DNA from: RGIG3009 sp045541305
GTDB lineage: Bacteria > Bacillota > Clostridia > Oscillospirales > Acutalibacteraceae
Direction: 5' to 3'
NCBI GenBank assembly: GCA_045541305.1
Contig: JAZQIV010000067.1
Coordinates: forward strand, 1-7,231
DNA: 7,231 nt
The notes under the pieces were generated by a model. It made no database searches and was not told the origin of the DNA. It saw only the letters and a list, made by a program, of their open reading frames with translations. This document shows positions 6,433 through 7,231 of this stretch, piece after piece (position 1 is the first letter of the stretch; every line of letters begins with the position of its first letter). Made by a program: the position numbers and the translations under genes.

Positions 6433-7231
6433 ATGTGCGGATTTGCAGGCTTTTTTGTCAATGGATATGGCGGTGACCGTGGGGCGGTTATCAAAGCCAT
6501 GGCCGACCGTATCGTGCATCGCGGTCCCGATCAGGCAGATTACTATATTGATGACGATATGGCGCTGGGCTTTCGGCGCTTGTCCATCATTGACTTAGAG
6601 GGCGGCAGCCAGCCGATTCAAAACGAGGACGGCACCAAGGTACTGGTGTTCAACGGCGAAATTTACAACTACCGTGAACTGCGCCGGGAACTGATCGATG
6701 CGGGTCACGTGTTCAAAACGCAAACCGATTCCGAGGTGTTGCTGCACGGCTATGAGGAATGGGGGGCAAAGCTGCTGGACCGCTTGCGCGGCATGTTCGC
6801 GTTTGTGGTGTGGGACAGCGTGGCGAAAAAGCTGTTTGGTGCGCGGGATATTTTTGGTATTAAGCCGTTTTATTATTATCAGCGCGGCACGGATTTCTTT
6901 TTCGGTTCCGAGATCAAATCGTTTTTGTCGCATCCGAATTTTGTGAAGGAATTGGATGAATCGAAATTACCCGACTGGTTGTGCTATGAGTACCTGCCGA
7001 TGCGTGAAACGTTTTTCAAAAACGTGTACAAGCTGTTAAACGGTGAGTATTTTGAATGGCAAAACGGCGAAATGACGATCGGCAAATATTACGATGTTGC
7101 AGATCGTTTTTGCGCCGATAACACCAAAACCGCCGCCGAATGGGAGCAGCGTATTGCCGATGAATTTGTGGAATCGGTGGCGGTACACCAGATCAGTGAC
7201 GTGGAGGTCGGGTGCTTTTTATCCAGCGGTG
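6433..7231 (+). CDS. asnB: Glutamine-hydrolysing asparagine synthetase family protein, 3'-truncated by window
   Basis: The first 266 codons are visible; the frame is open at the window edge, where a full protein would need about 350 more residues. The N-terminal class-II glutaminase domain is intact: nucleophile Cys2 (MCGFAGF), VHRGPD (28-33), Arg49 in GFRRLSIID, Asn74 and Glu76 in FNGEIYNY, and Asp99 in QTDSEVLL. Then come LRGMFAFVVWD and FGIKPFYYY, and the synthetase domain begins with DVEVGCFLSSG, cut inside the PPi-loop (usually SGG.DS, here SSG). Overall it reads close to Bacillus subtilis AsnB, which amidates the meso-diaminopimelate of peptidoglycan, while paralogues make free asparagine. 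The ATG at 6433 follows GAAAGGGG with 9 nt spacing. Lying directly after a D-aspartate-ligase-like gene, it may amidate a wall carboxylate (as lactococcal AsnH does for D-Asp) rather than only make asparagine; this is inference. Confidence 0.93.
   Translation, partial: MCGFAGFFVNGYGGDRGAVIKAMADRIVHRGPDQADYYIDDDMALGFRRLSIIDLEGGSQPIQNEDGTKVLVFNGEIYNYRELRRELIDAGHVFKTQTDSEVLLHGYEEWGAKLLDRLRGMFAFVVWDSVAKKLFGARDIFGIKPFYYYQRGTDFFFGSEIKSFLSHPNFVKELDESKLPDWLCYEYLPMRETFFKNVYKLLNGEYFEWQNGEMTIGKYYDVADRFCADNTKTAAEWEQRIADEFVESVAVHQISDVEVGCFLSSG

Overview
The window looks like chromosomal DNA from a Gram-positive, probably spore-forming Clostridia-type bacterium (Oscillospiraceae-like is my best guess). The signs are strong purine-rich Shine-Dalgarno sites (GGAGG, GAGGTGA, AAAGGAG), sigma-A-type promoters, a small membrane-anchored protein resembling the BofC C-terminal family common in gut Clostridia, and protein sequences that read closest to Firmicutes homologues. 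Base composition is moderately GC-rich by eye. I ran no searches, so the taxonomy is inference.

Layout. Positions 1-28 hold the first nine codons of a minus-strand gene leaving the window; its N-terminus resembles lipoyl synthase. Positions about 29-268 are a divergent intergenic region with face-to-face promoters whose -10 boxes overlap, a short GC hairpin, and a possible structured leader with a 29-codon upstream ORF. A small BofC-C-like protein follows at 269-583. A well-formed extended -10 promoter at 599-627 then starts a tightly packed plus-strand run: a short DEAD-box RNA helicase (674-1834), lepA/EF4 (1850-3664), guaB/IMP dehydrogenase (3682-5154), a D-aspartate-ligase-like ATP-grasp enzyme (5184-6413), and a glutamine-dependent asparagine-synthetase-family gene (6433 onward) cut by the window end just at its PPi-loop motif. 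Gaps between these five genes are 15-29 nt. Each gene has its own ribosome binding site and I see no terminator between them, so one operon is the simplest reading.

How the genes may work together. The first half is translation and RNA housekeeping (helicase, EF4) plus the committed step of GMP synthesis. The last two genes look like a cell-wall module. In enterococci and lactococci a D-aspartate ligase of this type (Aslfm) adds D-Asp to the peptidoglycan stem peptide, and an AsnB/AsnH-family amidotransferase amidates wall carboxylates. Their adjacency here, 19 nt apart, suggests a D-Asp/D-Asn cross-bridge or a related amidation pathway.

I found no CRISPR array, tRNA, rRNA, insertion sequence or clear intrinsic terminator. 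I do not see a clearly undescribed system; the most interesting parts are the ATP-grasp/AsnB pair and the divergent leader region.
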